Below, piece after piece: positions 6,960-14,416 of a DNA stretch of 33,211 nt (positions within the stretch are counted from its first letter, which is position 1; each line of letters opens with the position of its first letter). The notes under the pieces are model-generated. The model ran no database searches. It was not told the DNA's origin and worked only from the letters and a program-made list of their open reading frames with translations. Origin of the DNA: an uncultured Sutterella sp. (GTDB lineage: Bacteria > Pseudomonadota > Gammaproteobacteria > Burkholderiales > Burkholderiaceae_F); contig CAJKCQ010000018.1 of the NCBI GenBank assembly GCA_905198475.1, positions 1-33,211 on the forward strand, read 5' to 3'. The translations under genes were made by a program, and so were the position numbers.

Positions 6960-7706
6960 TCAGGGCTGCATGGCTTTGCGCATCAGCATGCTTTCGATCG
7001 CGTCGTCCTCGATCGGAGCGCGCCAACGCTTCTTCGCGGCGATCGACCACCCGCGCTTCAAGTAGATCTTCCAGTGGCAGTGATTGTCGGTGTAGAGGAA
7101 GGCGTCGCCGATACCGCGGGTGCGGCAGGCGGCTTCAAAATCATCCATCAACGCTTTGCCGAGCCCAAGGCCGCGTGCTTCCCGGACGGTGATGAGGTAG
7201 ATGAGCTCTGCTCGCCCGCCCTCGGGTACGGGCGGGAGCCGGCCCATCAGCTCATGGTTGACGGCCATGAGGTCGTCCTCGAACTCGAGGCAGTCGCGCC
7301 CGAGATTCGTGGCGGCAAGGCGTGAAACGCAGCGCTCGTAGAGGGTCTTCATGCGGATCCGCGCGAGGTCCCGGTGAGCGGGCTCGACGCCGTGCGTCTG
7401 AGGGTTGGAAGCGTCCCAACGCATGCAGGCGAGCGCCCCGGGGCGGCCGTCGGGGAGAAGCGCCGTGCGGGCGGCGTCGGCGCGCAGCAGGTTCGTGAGC
7501 GTATAGGCGAGGGCCATCGTGCTGCGCTCCATGCTCGCCGGATCGGCGTGAATCTCCCAGCCCCAGACTTCGTCGTAGGCGGTGACGAAGGCCTCCATGT
7601 CCGCCGGCATGAAGTCGCGGATTTCGGGCGCGGGCGAGAAACGAGCGGCCGCGGTGGAGCTGTCGGTGTGGGCGTCTTCGGCCCGTAGGTGCTTTAATTC
7701 GGTCAT
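6960..7706 (-). CDS. GNAT-family N-acetyltransferase
   Basis: A 248-residue cytoplasmic acyltransferase-like protein. The acetyl-CoA pyrophosphate loop appears as VREARGLGLGKALMDDF, preceded by the beta strand ELIYLI, and the C-terminal DAFLYTDNHCHWKIYLKRGW is the usual last GNAT strand-helix. The N-terminal 100 residues (PADMEAFVTAYDEVWGW onward) are not typical and may bind substrate. I took the ATG at 7706; an in-frame ATG at 7715 is equally possible, and longer extensions would overlap the divergent kinase gene. The substrate is unknown. It is divergently oriented from the sensor kinase, so their promoters share a short region. Confidence 0.85.
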   Translation of the reverse strand: MTELKHLRAEDAHTDSSTAAARFSPAPEIRDFMPADMEAFVTAYDEVWGWEIHADPASMERSTMALAYTLTNLLRADAARTALLPDGRPGALACMRWDASNPQTHGVEPAHRDLARIRMKTLYERCVSRLAATNLGRDCLEFEDDLMAVNHELMGRLPPVPEGGRAELIYLITVREARGLGLGKALMDDFEAACRTRGIGDAFLYTDNHCHWKIYLKRGWSIAAKKRWRAPIEDDAIESMLMRKAMQP

Positions 7707-7791
7707 GGCGGGCATTTTCTCACGGGAGCTCACGCCCGCCACTCCGAATCCGCCTGGATTCTCCAGTCTTCCTCCCATCCGCACGTCCCAG

Positions 7792-9801
7792 ATGCCCTCC
7801 GTCCCAGGCCTTCGCACTGCACGTCTTCTCCTGCCGGCGCTTCTATTCGCCCTCGGGACGGGTAACTGCGCCGCGGACGAGGTCCCTCCTCTGCAGGCGG
7901 AATTTCACCGCACCAACGTGTCGCTCGCGGTCGTGGAGATGACGGAGCCGGGTTTTGCGCAGTCCACGGTCATTCCGCTGAAGCGCACGCTTGAAGCGGC
8001 GCTCCCTGAGGCGACCGTCCTGCGCCTTTCGGTGAGTTCCGCCACGCTCGAATCCTCCGTCGCCAGGCTCCGGCCCGACTTCGTGATTTCGCCGGCGGCA
8101 GACTTCCTGCGGATCGCCGACGCTATGGGCGCGCACCCGATCGCGGTGCGCCGCACGCACTGGGCGAAGGACCCTTCGCGCTCCGCCGGAGCGGCGGTGA
8201 TCACGCTCGCGACGCGCTCGGACATCACGAGCTTGGCGACGCTGCGCGGCATGCGGGTCGCCGCAACACTCCCCACCTCGATCGACGGGTGGCTCGGACT
8301 CAGAAAGACGCTTCTTGACGCGGGGTTCCGCTCGGAGGGGTTCTTTCGCGAAGTGAAGTTCCTCGGCGTCGGCATGCCCAACGTGGTCGAGGCAGTGCTC
8401 TCGGGCGCCTACGACGTTGGGGTCGTCCCCGTCTGCACCTTGGAGCGGATTGAAACCGAGGGACTCGTCGAGCGAGGAGTCCTCAAGGTTGCGGCAGCGC
8501 GAAACGAACCCGCCTCAGCCTGCCGCACCTCGAGCGAGCTCTACCCGGATCTTGTGATCTCTGCGCTTCCCACGGCCGACCCAGAGATTGTGCGGCGGGC
8601 GGTGGCGGCGCTTCTCTCCACCGACCCGCCGGACGCGGAGTTCGGCTGGTACCCGGTCTCGAACTTCCACGCCGTGCGGCAGCTCGAGGAGTCTCTCCAC
8701 GTCGGCCCCTGGGCTTATCTTGAGGACATGACCCCGGCCGGGATCTGGCGCCGCGCTCGACTCTGGATTCTCTCGGGTCTGGGGCTTCTCCTTCTTCTCA
8801 TCGCCTCCGAGATCCGGCTGCGGCGGCTTGTCGTGAAGCGTACGGCCGAGCTCTCGGCTGCCCTCACCGAGCAGGCCCGTCTCACCGAATCCGAGGCGAA
8901 GACCCGGGAGCGGCTTTCTCGCCTCGAGCGCATGGGCGCGGTGAGTCAGCTCTGCGCGTTGGTCGCACATGAACTCAAGCAGCCCGTCGGCGCCGTCATC
9001 AACTACCTCGCCGTCGCGAAGATGAAGACGGGACTCGGTCCCGCGCTCCCCGGACTCCCCGCTCCCGCGCCGGCGGACCCTCTTCTCGCCCGTGCCATTG
9101 AAGGCGCGGACGGCCAGATCCACCGCATCTGCGCGATCGTGGACCGCGTTCGCGGCTATGCGCGACGGGAGCGCCCCGCACCGGTCGAAACCGACCTCTA
9201 TGCCGTCGCCGCATCCGCAAAGGCCGGGCTCGCAGCTTCGGGCGCCGCCCCCATCCACCTCGCGCCGCGCCCTGCAGGCGTGAAGCCTTTGGTCCTCGGG
9301 GACCCCTTGGAGCTCGAGCTCATCTTCCACAACCTCATGAAGAACGCCCTCGAGGCGGTTCAGAGCCAATCCGGCGGCCGCGTGTGGGTGAAGGTCGCGA
9401 CCACCACGGGACCGGCCGTTCTGGTCACGGTGGAGGACAACGGTCCGGCGCTCTCGGACGAGGCCTTCGCCCGGCTTTCGCGCGTTTCGGCTTCCGTGAA
9501 GCCCGAGGGTCTCGGGCTCGGCCTCGGGATCGTGCGCAATCTCGTCGAAGAGAACGGCGGGCGCATGGAAATCTCGCGACGATCTCCACACGGGCTTTCG
9601 ATTGAGGTGCGCTTCGACCTCGCGCGCCCGGATGAAGATCCCAGGGCGCCCGAGGCACCGGCGGGAGGCCATAATGAAGCGCCGTATGACCACGGCCCAC
9701 GCCCAAAGGCCGTCGATAGAAGATTAGACGCCGCGGCGGAGAACCGCACCGACGTGCGCCCCCAGACCCAGAATGCCCCCTCAAAGGAGACCACGCAATG
9801 A
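7792..9801 (+). CDS. TtrS-like membrane sensor histidine kinase
   Basis: A 669-residue sensor kinase. Residues 1-28 form a signal peptide (LLLPALLFALGTGNCAA). Residues about 30-305 are a periplasmic phosphonate-binding-like domain (GVVPVCTLERIETEGL is typical), the sensor architecture of the tetrathionate sensor TtrS. A membrane span covers about 323-340, a short coiled coil 350-380, and the phosphoacceptor is His393 in LVAHELKQPVG. The ATP-binding domain has the N-box HNLMKNALEAV (513-523), VEDNGP and GLGLGLGIV. A roughly 60-residue disordered tail ends the protein. ATG 7792 precedes the signal peptide. Its stop overlaps the regulator start by four bases. The respiratory genes nearby suggest it senses an alternative electron acceptor, not necessarily tetrathionate. 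Confidence 0.88.
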   Translation: MPSVPGLRTARLLLPALLFALGTGNCAADEVPPLQAEFHRTNVSLAVVEMTEPGFAQSTVIPLKRTLEAALPEATVLRLSVSSATLESSVARLRPDFVISPAADFLRIADAMGAHPIAVRRTHWAKDPSRSAGAAVITLATRSDITSLATLRGMRVAATLPTSIDGWLGLRKTLLDAGFRSEGFFREVKFLGVGMPNVVEAVLSGAYDVGVVPVCTLERIETEGLVERGVLKVAAARNEPASACRTSSELYPDLVISALPTADPEIVRRAVAALLSTDPPDAEFGWYPVSNFHAVRQLEESLHVGPWAYLEDMTPAGIWRRARLWILSGLGLLLLLIASEIRLRRLVVKRTAELSAALTEQARLTESEAKTRERLSRLERMGAVSQLCALVAHELKQPVGAVINYLAVAKMKTGLGPALPGLPAPAPADPLLARAIEGADGQIHRICAIVDRVRGYARRERPAPVETDLYAVAASAKAGLAASGAAPIHLAPRPAGVKPLVLGDPLELELIFHNLMKNALEAVQSQSGGRVWVKVATTTGPAVLVTVEDNGPALSDEAFARLSRVSASVKPEGLGLGLGIVRNLVEENGGRMEISRRSPHGLSIEVRFDLARPDEDPRAPEAPAGGHNEAPYDHGPRPKAVDRRLDAAAENRTDVRPQTQNAPSKETTQ

Positions 9802-10439
9802 CCGAGCGTCCGCTCATCCGCATCGTTGACGACGACGAGGCGCTTGCCGCTTCGAGTGCGCTTCTCCTTGAATCCATGGGTTGGGAGACCGCGGCCTACT
9901 CCTCGGGCGAAGACTTCCTCGCCCGGGGCGACTTCTCGCGCCCGGGCTGCATCATCCTCGACGTGCAGATGCCTCGGCTCGACGGCCTCGCCGTCCACGA
10001 GAAGCTCCTCGAACTCGGCTCCACGGTTCCCGTGCTCTTCCTCACCGCCCACGGGAGCATCCCGCTCGCCGTCCGGGCGATGCGGCGCGGCGCTGTGGAC
10101 TTTCTCGAGAAGCCCGTGGATCCGATGGCCTTGATCGCCCGCGTGGCGCAGTGCGCCGCACAATCCTCCGCCAAGGAGGCCGAGGAGAAAATTCTCGCGG
10201 ACCAGCGCGCGCGCTTCGAGTCCCTCACGCCCCGCGAGCGGGAGGTGATCGACCGGGTGCTCACAAACGCCGCCAACAAGGAGATCGCCCGCTTCCTCGG
10301 GCTCGAGGTCTCCACCGTCAAGATGCACCGCGCCAACGCCTTCGCCAAACTCGGCGTTCACTCGAGCGGCGAGCTCTGGCAGTTGGCGAGCGACTGCGGG
10401 TTCACGAACCGCGCGCCCGAACCGAACCGCCCTCATTGA
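9798..10439 (+). CDS. FixJ/TtrR-like response regulator
   Basis: A 213-residue cytoplasmic two-component regulator. The receiver domain (about 1-120) has acidic pocket D11-D13, phosphoacceptor Asp55 in IILDVQMP, Thr83 and Lys105 in EKPVD. The LuxR/FixJ-type helix-turn-helix covers about 143-190 (LTPREREVIDRVL, NKEIARFLGLEVSTVKMHR). A strong AAGGAG lies before the ATG, which overlaps the kinase stop as ATGA, so the pair is translationally coupled. It would be phosphorylated by the kinase and bind paired TAC/GTA half-sites. The 18-bp palindrome at 12032-12049 fits such a site and precedes the cytochrome-flavoprotein operon. Confidence 0.9.
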   Translation: MTERPLIRIVDDDEALAASSALLLESMGWETAAYSSGEDFLARGDFSRPGCIILDVQMPRLDGLAVHEKLLELGSTVPVLFLTAHGSIPLAVRAMRRGAVDFLEKPVDPMALIARVAQCAAQSSAKEAEEKILADQRARFESLTPREREVIDRVLTNAANKEIARFLGLEVSTVKMHRANAFAKLGVHSSGELWQLASDCGFTNRAPEPNRPH

Positions 10440-10452
10440 GAATGGAGGGCGG
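10427..10452 (+). promoter_or_regulatory. hairpin at the regulator/flavoprotein junction
   Basis: CCGCCCTC (10427-10434) pairs with GAGGGCGG (10445-10452); the loop contains the regulator stop codon. No T-run follows, so it probably modulates rather than ends transcription into the flavoprotein gene. Confidence 0.45.
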
Positions 10453-10482
10453 CACGAAATTCGCGAGAGACGGAGAGGCAAC

Positions 10483-11964
10483 ATGAAGCGGCGTCTGATC
10501 CTTCAAGCGGCAGGGTCCTTGAGCGCCCTCAGTTCGCTCGGGGGATTGCCCGGGACTGCGGTCTGCGCCGAGGGGGGCTTCTCTTCCGCACTGCGGCTCG
10601 CCGACGAACGCGTCCGCGTGGACGTCGTGATCGCGGGCACCGGCGCGGCGGGTCTTTGCGCAGCGCTCGCCGCCCGGGAGGCGGGCGCGGAGCGCGTGCT
10701 CGTCATTGAAAAGCTTCCGCTCGCAGGCGGCCACACCCTGATCTCATCGGGCTCGGTCTCCGTCGCCCGCACGCCCGAAGAGGTGGTGGGGCTCATGAAT
10801 GAAATGCTCGACGCCGGGGGCGGCCGCGCCGATCCGGCGCTCGTGCGGGTGGTCTGCGAGGGGTCGTGGGCCGCGAAGGAGCGGCTCGCGCGCCTCGGCG
10901 TCGCCTGGTCCGAAGCTCCCTTCCGTGCGGTGGGGGCGCCTTCGGCGCGAAGTTGGAACACCGGCACAGCGCAGTCGGGATACGACTACGTGCAGGCGCT
11001 GATGCGCGCGGTGCGCCGCGCCGGGATCGAAGTCCGCTTCTCCATGCCCGCGACGGCGCTTCTGGTTGAGGACCGTCAGGGCGTGCGGCGCGTCACGGGC
11101 CTCACGGCGGAGCGCTCCGACGGGCGCAGACTCCTCGTCGAGGCGGGCGCCGTCGTTCTCGCCACCGGCGGTTTTACCGGGAACGCCGCAATGATCCGCC
11201 GCTCTCGCCCGGACATTCCGCGCGGCATGGAGACCACCGGCAACCCCATGGGCGAATACCTCGACGGCTCCACGGGGGACGGAATTTTGATGGCGGTTGA
11301 AGCCGGCGCGGCGCTCCGCGACATGGACGCCGTGATCATGCTTCCCTTCGCGGGCGGTCGGCTCGTGGACTACGTGGGCGGCGAAGTCTGGGTGAACGCC
11401 CAAGGGCGCCGCTTCATTTCCGAGGGCGCAGGATTTGCGGAGCTGTGCGGCCGCGTGCTGAAGGAGCCCGGCGCGCGCATGTGGGCGGTTTCCGACGCGC
11501 TCGCGCCCAAGGGGGCGACGCTTCCCATGAAGCTCATGAACGGGGCAGTGAAGGAGGCGCCCGACCTCGCCGCGCTCGCCCGCGGCATCGGCTGCAGCGA
11601 GACGGTGCTTCGCGAAACGCTCGAGCGCTACAACCGGTCGGTCGTGAACGGCTGGGACGAAGACTTCGGGATTTCAATGCGGGGACTTCCCGTCGCGACC
11701 CCGCCCTTCTACTATGGACTCGAGACCTTGTCGATCCACTACACCGCCGGCGGGATCGCGATTACGCCTCAGGCCGAGGTGAAGGACGCCGCGGGCCGCG
11801 TGATCCCAGGGCTCTACGCCGCGGGCGAGACCACCGGAGGCGTGCACGGCGCGTTGCGCGTCGGAGGCCTCGGCCTCACCGACGCATTGGTGATGGGCGA
11901 CGTCGCCGGACGAGAAGCCGCGGGCGCTGCAGCAGCCGCTGCGTCCGCTACCACCAAGGGATAG
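10483..11964 (+). CDS. exported FAD-dependent reductase, flavocytochrome c / fumarate reductase family
   Basis: A 493-residue FAD_binding_2 (PF00890) flavoprotein without heme motifs. MKRRLILQ plus a hydrophobic stretch ending near VCA is a Tat-like export signal. The dinucleotide fold is AGTGAAGLCAALAAREAG (51-68), and LYAAGETTGGVHGALRVGG closes the FAD site. Compared from memory with Shewanella fumarate reductase Fcc3, the catalytic acid Arg (AELCGR, R324), one substrate His (SIHYTAGG, H419) and the C-terminal substrate Arg (GALRVGG, R459) are kept, while the HPT-type His in the capping region is absent (AVIMLPF). It should therefore reduce an activated C=C acid in the periplasm, with an uncertain substrate. 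It is the third gene after the sensor pair and needs an external electron donor, plausibly the cytochrome at 12203. Confidence 0.87.
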   Translation: MKRRLILQAAGSLSALSSLGGLPGTAVCAEGGFSSALRLADERVRVDVVIAGTGAAGLCAALAAREAGAERVLVIEKLPLAGGHTLISSGSVSVARTPEEVVGLMNEMLDAGGGRADPALVRVVCEGSWAAKERLARLGVAWSEAPFRAVGAPSARSWNTGTAQSGYDYVQALMRAVRRAGIEVRFSMPATALLVEDRQGVRRVTGLTAERSDGRRLLVEAGAVVLATGGFTGNAAMIRRSRPDIPRGMETTGNPMGEYLDGSTGDGILMAVEAGAALRDMDAVIMLPFAGGRLVDYVGGEVWVNAQGRRFISEGAGFAELCGRVLKEPGARMWAVSDALAPKGATLPMKLMNGAVKEAPDLAALARGIGCSETVLRETLERYNRSVVNGWDEDFGISMRGLPVATPPFYYGLETLSIHYTAGGIAITPQAEVKDAAGRVIPGLYAAGETTGGVHGALRVGGLGLTDALVMGDVAGREAAGAAAAAASATTKG

Positions 11965-12031
11965 CCCTAAGTTCGCCGACCGGACGACGGCCGGCTATTT
12001 CCTTCTCCGGGTCTTTCCCACATGTTCCGGC

Positions 12032-12049
12032 TACCTCCCACGGGAGGTA
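12032..12049. promoter_or_regulatory. 18-bp palindrome, candidate operator of the TtrR-like regulator
   Basis: TACCTCCC-AC-GGGAGGTA is symmetric except for its two central bases. TAC...GTA half-sites are the style bound by NarL/FixJ-type regulators. A weak -10 candidate, TAAGCT (12071-12076), would place the palindrome centre about 40-43 bases upstream of the start site, an activator position. The next gene is the cytochrome at 12203. A transcriptional hairpin is the alternative, but no T-run follows. Confidence 0.5.
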
Positions 12050-12202
12050 TTGCGCCGAAAGACTGATCTCTAAGCTTCTCTTAAGGATGAAGCGCGTCAC
12101 AAGAACGCCAGATCATCCGAACCCAAGAAGGCCGCTCCGCAACAACGCCCAAGGCACCCGCCTCGGACGGCGTCGGCAAAGAACCTTCAAAAGAGACTCA
12201 CC

Positions 12203-12550
12203 ATGACCCTGACCACCGGACTCTTCGGCGTCGCCGTCGCCTGCGCGCTCGCGATCGTGACGGCCGTGCCCGCCACGGCCGCGATGCCCACCCAAATCAA
12301 CGGACCGCACGCGAAACTCCCCTGCACGACCTGCCACACGAACGGCATGACCGCACCCGCGAAGGAAACCTGCTTCCAGTGCCACGGCTCCTACGCGAAG
12401 CTCGCCGAGCGCACCGCCAAGCTCACGCCGAACCCGCACATGAACCACCGCGGCGAGCAGGACTGCACGAACTGCCACAGCATGCACGCCAAGCCGCGCT
12501 TCGAGTGCAACGACTGCCACAACTTCACGATCCGCATGAAGGGGGAGTAA
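12203..12550 (+). CDS. periplasmic tetraheme cytochrome c3-type protein
   Basis: A 115-residue electron carrier. A Sec signal peptide covers about 1-27 (ending TAA/AMP). Four heme-attachment motifs follow: CTTCH, CFQCH, CTNCH and CNDCH, with extra His residues that can serve as distal ligands. This matches the small tetraheme domain that is fused to the flavin domain in Shewanella Fcc3 and separate in other flavocytochrome systems. It ends four bases before the flavoprotein start, so the two are cotranscribed and probably form a periplasmic complex in which the cytochrome receives electrons from a membrane quinol dehydrogenase and passes them to FAD. No such membrane partner is encoded in this window. 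Confidence 0.92.
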   Translation: MTLTTGLFGVAVACALAIVTAVPATAAMPTQINGPHAKLPCTTCHTNGMTAPAKETCFQCHGSYAKLAERTAKLTPNPHMNHRGEQDCTNCHSMHAKPRFECNDCHNFTIRMKGE

Positions 12551-12554
12551 GAAA

Positions 12555-14093
12555 ATGACCAAGGAACTTCTTTCCCGCCGCTCCTTCCTCGGCGCCGCCG
12601 CCGCTTCGGCAGCTGCCGCCGTCGCCCCGGCCGCTCACGCCGCGAGCCGCGACAATGGGATCCCCGCGAAGTGGGACATTGAAACGGACGTGGTGGTCCT
12701 CGGCTGCGGCGGCGCGGGCCTGATGGCCGCCTGCCAGGCCTTCGACCGCGGCGCCAAGGTCGAGATCTTCGACAAGGGCCTCTCGCCCTACCACACCGCC
12801 ACGAACCTCTGCGGCGGCCTCTTCACCGCCTGCGGCTCGCGCCTGCAGAAGTCCGACCCGAAGATCAAGGACTCCTGGAAGGCCTTCGCCGACGACATCA
12901 TCGCCTACGGCGAACACCAGTCCCTTAAGGAGCCCGTCTACGGCTTCACGAAGCATTCGGGCGAAGCCTTCGACTGGCTCGAAGACCACGGCCTCGCCGC
13001 GCACCACCTCGAACCCTACGCGGGCCACACCAACGTGCGCGCCCACCGTCAGGACTCCTTCAAGGGCCGCGACTACATCGACGTTCTCGTGAAGGAGATC
13101 GCAGCGCGCAACCTCAAGATCCACCACGGCTGCGGCCTCTCGAAGTTCTTCTTCGACGAGAAGGAGAACCGCGTGGTGGGCGTCGAGTGCGGCACGGGCG
13201 ACAACAAGGTTACCTGCCGCGCCCGCATGGGCGTCATCATGGCGACGGGCGGCATCACGGGTTCTGCGGAATCGCTCGACGCATGGGTCCCGGCGGTCGC
13301 CGGCAAGGGCGTCGTGATCGGCGGTCCCTCGAACACCGGTGAGGCGATGCGCATCGCCGTGCGCGACGTGGGCACCCCGCTCTCGCACATGCAGTACATC
13401 GCCTCCTACCCCTGCGGCATCGTCACGCACGGCCGCAACGGCCCCTACTGCCGCTGGTGGTTTATCTCCGGTCAGGGCGGCATCCTGATCAACAAGAACG
13501 GCCGTCGCTTCATCACCGAGAAGGAAGGCATCTGCCACGTCACGCCGAAGCTCGCTTCGAACCCGGACGGCTGCCACTACATCCTTGCGGACGAGGCGAC
13601 CTGGCAGCGCACGCTCAAGAAGATCAAGCTCTCCGCCCTGGTGGGCCTGCCCTCCTGGACCGAAGAGCGCATCCTCGCCGAGTTCGACAAGAAGGAGAAC
13701 CTCTGGAAGGCCGACACGATCGAGGAGCTCTGCAAGGAGTCGGGCGTCAACTACGAGGGCCTCAAGGACCAGCTTGCCGTCTGGAACAAGGCCGTCGAGA
13801 CGAAGGTGGACAACCAGTTCGGCCGCACGGATCAGCAGTGGAAGCTCGAAAAGGGTCCGTGGCGCATGATCCGCATGTTCCCGTGGAACAACCTCTCCTG
13901 CGGCGGCGTGCGCGTCACCGAGGAGTTCCAGGTCCTCGGCTGGGACATGAAGCCCGTGAAGGGCTTCTACGCGGCCGGTGAAACGGTCGCCGGCGTCCAC
14001 GGCGCCTTCTACTGCGGCGGCAACGCCTGCGGCTTCGCCCACACCTCGGGCTTCATGGCCGGCAAGTACGTCACCGGCTACAAGGAGGCCTGA
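12555..14093 (+). CDS. Tat-exported flavoprotein reductase of unknown substrate, flavocytochrome c family
   Basis: A 512-residue periplasmic FAD_binding_2 protein with a textbook Tat signal (LLSRRSFLGA) ending near HAA. FAD motifs are LGCGGAGLMAAC (49-60), IMATGGITG and FYAAGETVAGVHGAF. At positions that carry catalytic or substrate residues in fumarate-type reductases, it reads K332 for the active Arg, NLSCGG (446-451) for the HHTMGG motif and AFYCGGN (484-490) for the ANRLGGN motif, so the carboxylate-binding set appears lost. It is also rich in Cys. Partner: the tetraheme cytochrome immediately upstream. It probably reduces a non-dicarboxylate organic acceptor, as diverged relatives in gut bacteria do. 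GGGGGAG inside the cytochrome end serves as ribosome site. A strong terminator follows. Confidence 0.88.
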   Translation: MTKELLSRRSFLGAAAASAAAAVAPAAHAASRDNGIPAKWDIETDVVVLGCGGAGLMAACQAFDRGAKVEIFDKGLSPYHTATNLCGGLFTACGSRLQKSDPKIKDSWKAFADDIIAYGEHQSLKEPVYGFTKHSGEAFDWLEDHGLAAHHLEPYAGHTNVRAHRQDSFKGRDYIDVLVKEIAARNLKIHHGCGLSKFFFDEKENRVVGVECGTGDNKVTCRARMGVIMATGGITGSAESLDAWVPAVAGKGVVIGGPSNTGEAMRIAVRDVGTPLSHMQYIASYPCGIVTHGRNGPYCRWWFISGQGGILINKNGRRFITEKEGICHVTPKLASNPDGCHYILADEATWQRTLKKIKLSALVGLPSWTEERILAEFDKKENLWKADTIEELCKESGVNYEGLKDQLAVWNKAVETKVDNQFGRTDQQWKLEKGPWRMIRMFPWNNLSCGGVRVTEEFQVLGWDMKPVKGFYAAGETVAGVHGAFYCGGNACGFAHTSGFMAGKYVTGYKEA

Positions 14094-14126
14094 TTCCCCG
14101 GATCCCTCTCCGTCAATCTGGTCCGG

Positions 14127-14167
14127 GCGCTGCGGCGGGTTTTATCTCCTTTCGCCCGCCGCAGCGC
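14127..14167 (+). terminator. long GC hairpin after the flavoprotein gene
   Basis: GCGCTGCGGCGGG (14127-14139) pairs perfectly over 13 bp with CCCGCCGCAGCGC (14155-14167) around a 15-base loop. There is no T-run, so it probably protects the 3' end or acts together with the terminator just downstream. Confidence 0.55.
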
Positions 14168-14181
14168 TCAAACATCTCCTC

Positions 14182-14215
14182 ACCGGAAGTTCCTCGCGGA
14201 ACTTCCGGTTTTTTT
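14182..14215 (+). terminator. intrinsic terminator of the cytochrome-flavoprotein operon
   Basis: ACCGGAAGTTCC (14182-14193), loop TCGC, GGAACTTCCGGT (14198-14209), then a run of seven T (14209-14215). The stem is perfect at 12 bp. Confidence 0.92.
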
Positions 14216-14416
14216 GCATTCAGATCGGCCATGATGCCGCCTGGTCGGAGACCGTATTGCGCTGCCAACAGCAGTGGAAATCGCTGCTCGGAACCTCCTT
14301 GTATACAACGTTTTTTTGAGAGATATTAGGGTAATCCCCCCCCCCCGCAATCTATTTCCTAGGATGGAGGTTCCGGCGACGCTTCCCGATGCGCCGCTAG
14401 CAACAAGGAGTTGTAA
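14216..14416 (+). promoter_or_regulatory. upstream region of the autotransporter gene
   Basis: No gene is seen. The stretch is locally AT-richer and holds the palindrome TTGTATACAA (14299-14308), a T7 run (14311-14317), the -35-like TTGAGA (14316-14321), the C11 tract (14336-14346) and a -10-like TCTATT (14351-14356). AAGGAG sits seven bases before the ATG at 14417. The C tract lies where a promoter spacer or activator site would be. The exact promoter is not defined. Confidence 0.45.
14336..14346 (+). repeat. homopolymer tract of 11 C upstream of the autotransporter
   Basis: Eleven consecutive C residues lie 70 bases before the start codon. Such tracts change length by slipped-strand mispairing and, when placed in promoters of surface-protein genes, give phase-variable expression in several host-associated bacteria. 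It is the only tract of this length noticed in the window. Confidence 0.75.

Noticed and set aside
6805..7050. Short minus-strand frame between the repeat array and the GNAT gene
   Set aside because: It overlaps both the array and the acetyltransferase end, with no ribosome site or family resemblance.
12525..14042. Long minus-strand open frame opposite the Tat flavoprotein
   Set aside because: Antisense shadow of a gene with full FAD and Tat motifs; composition typical of GC-driven open frames.
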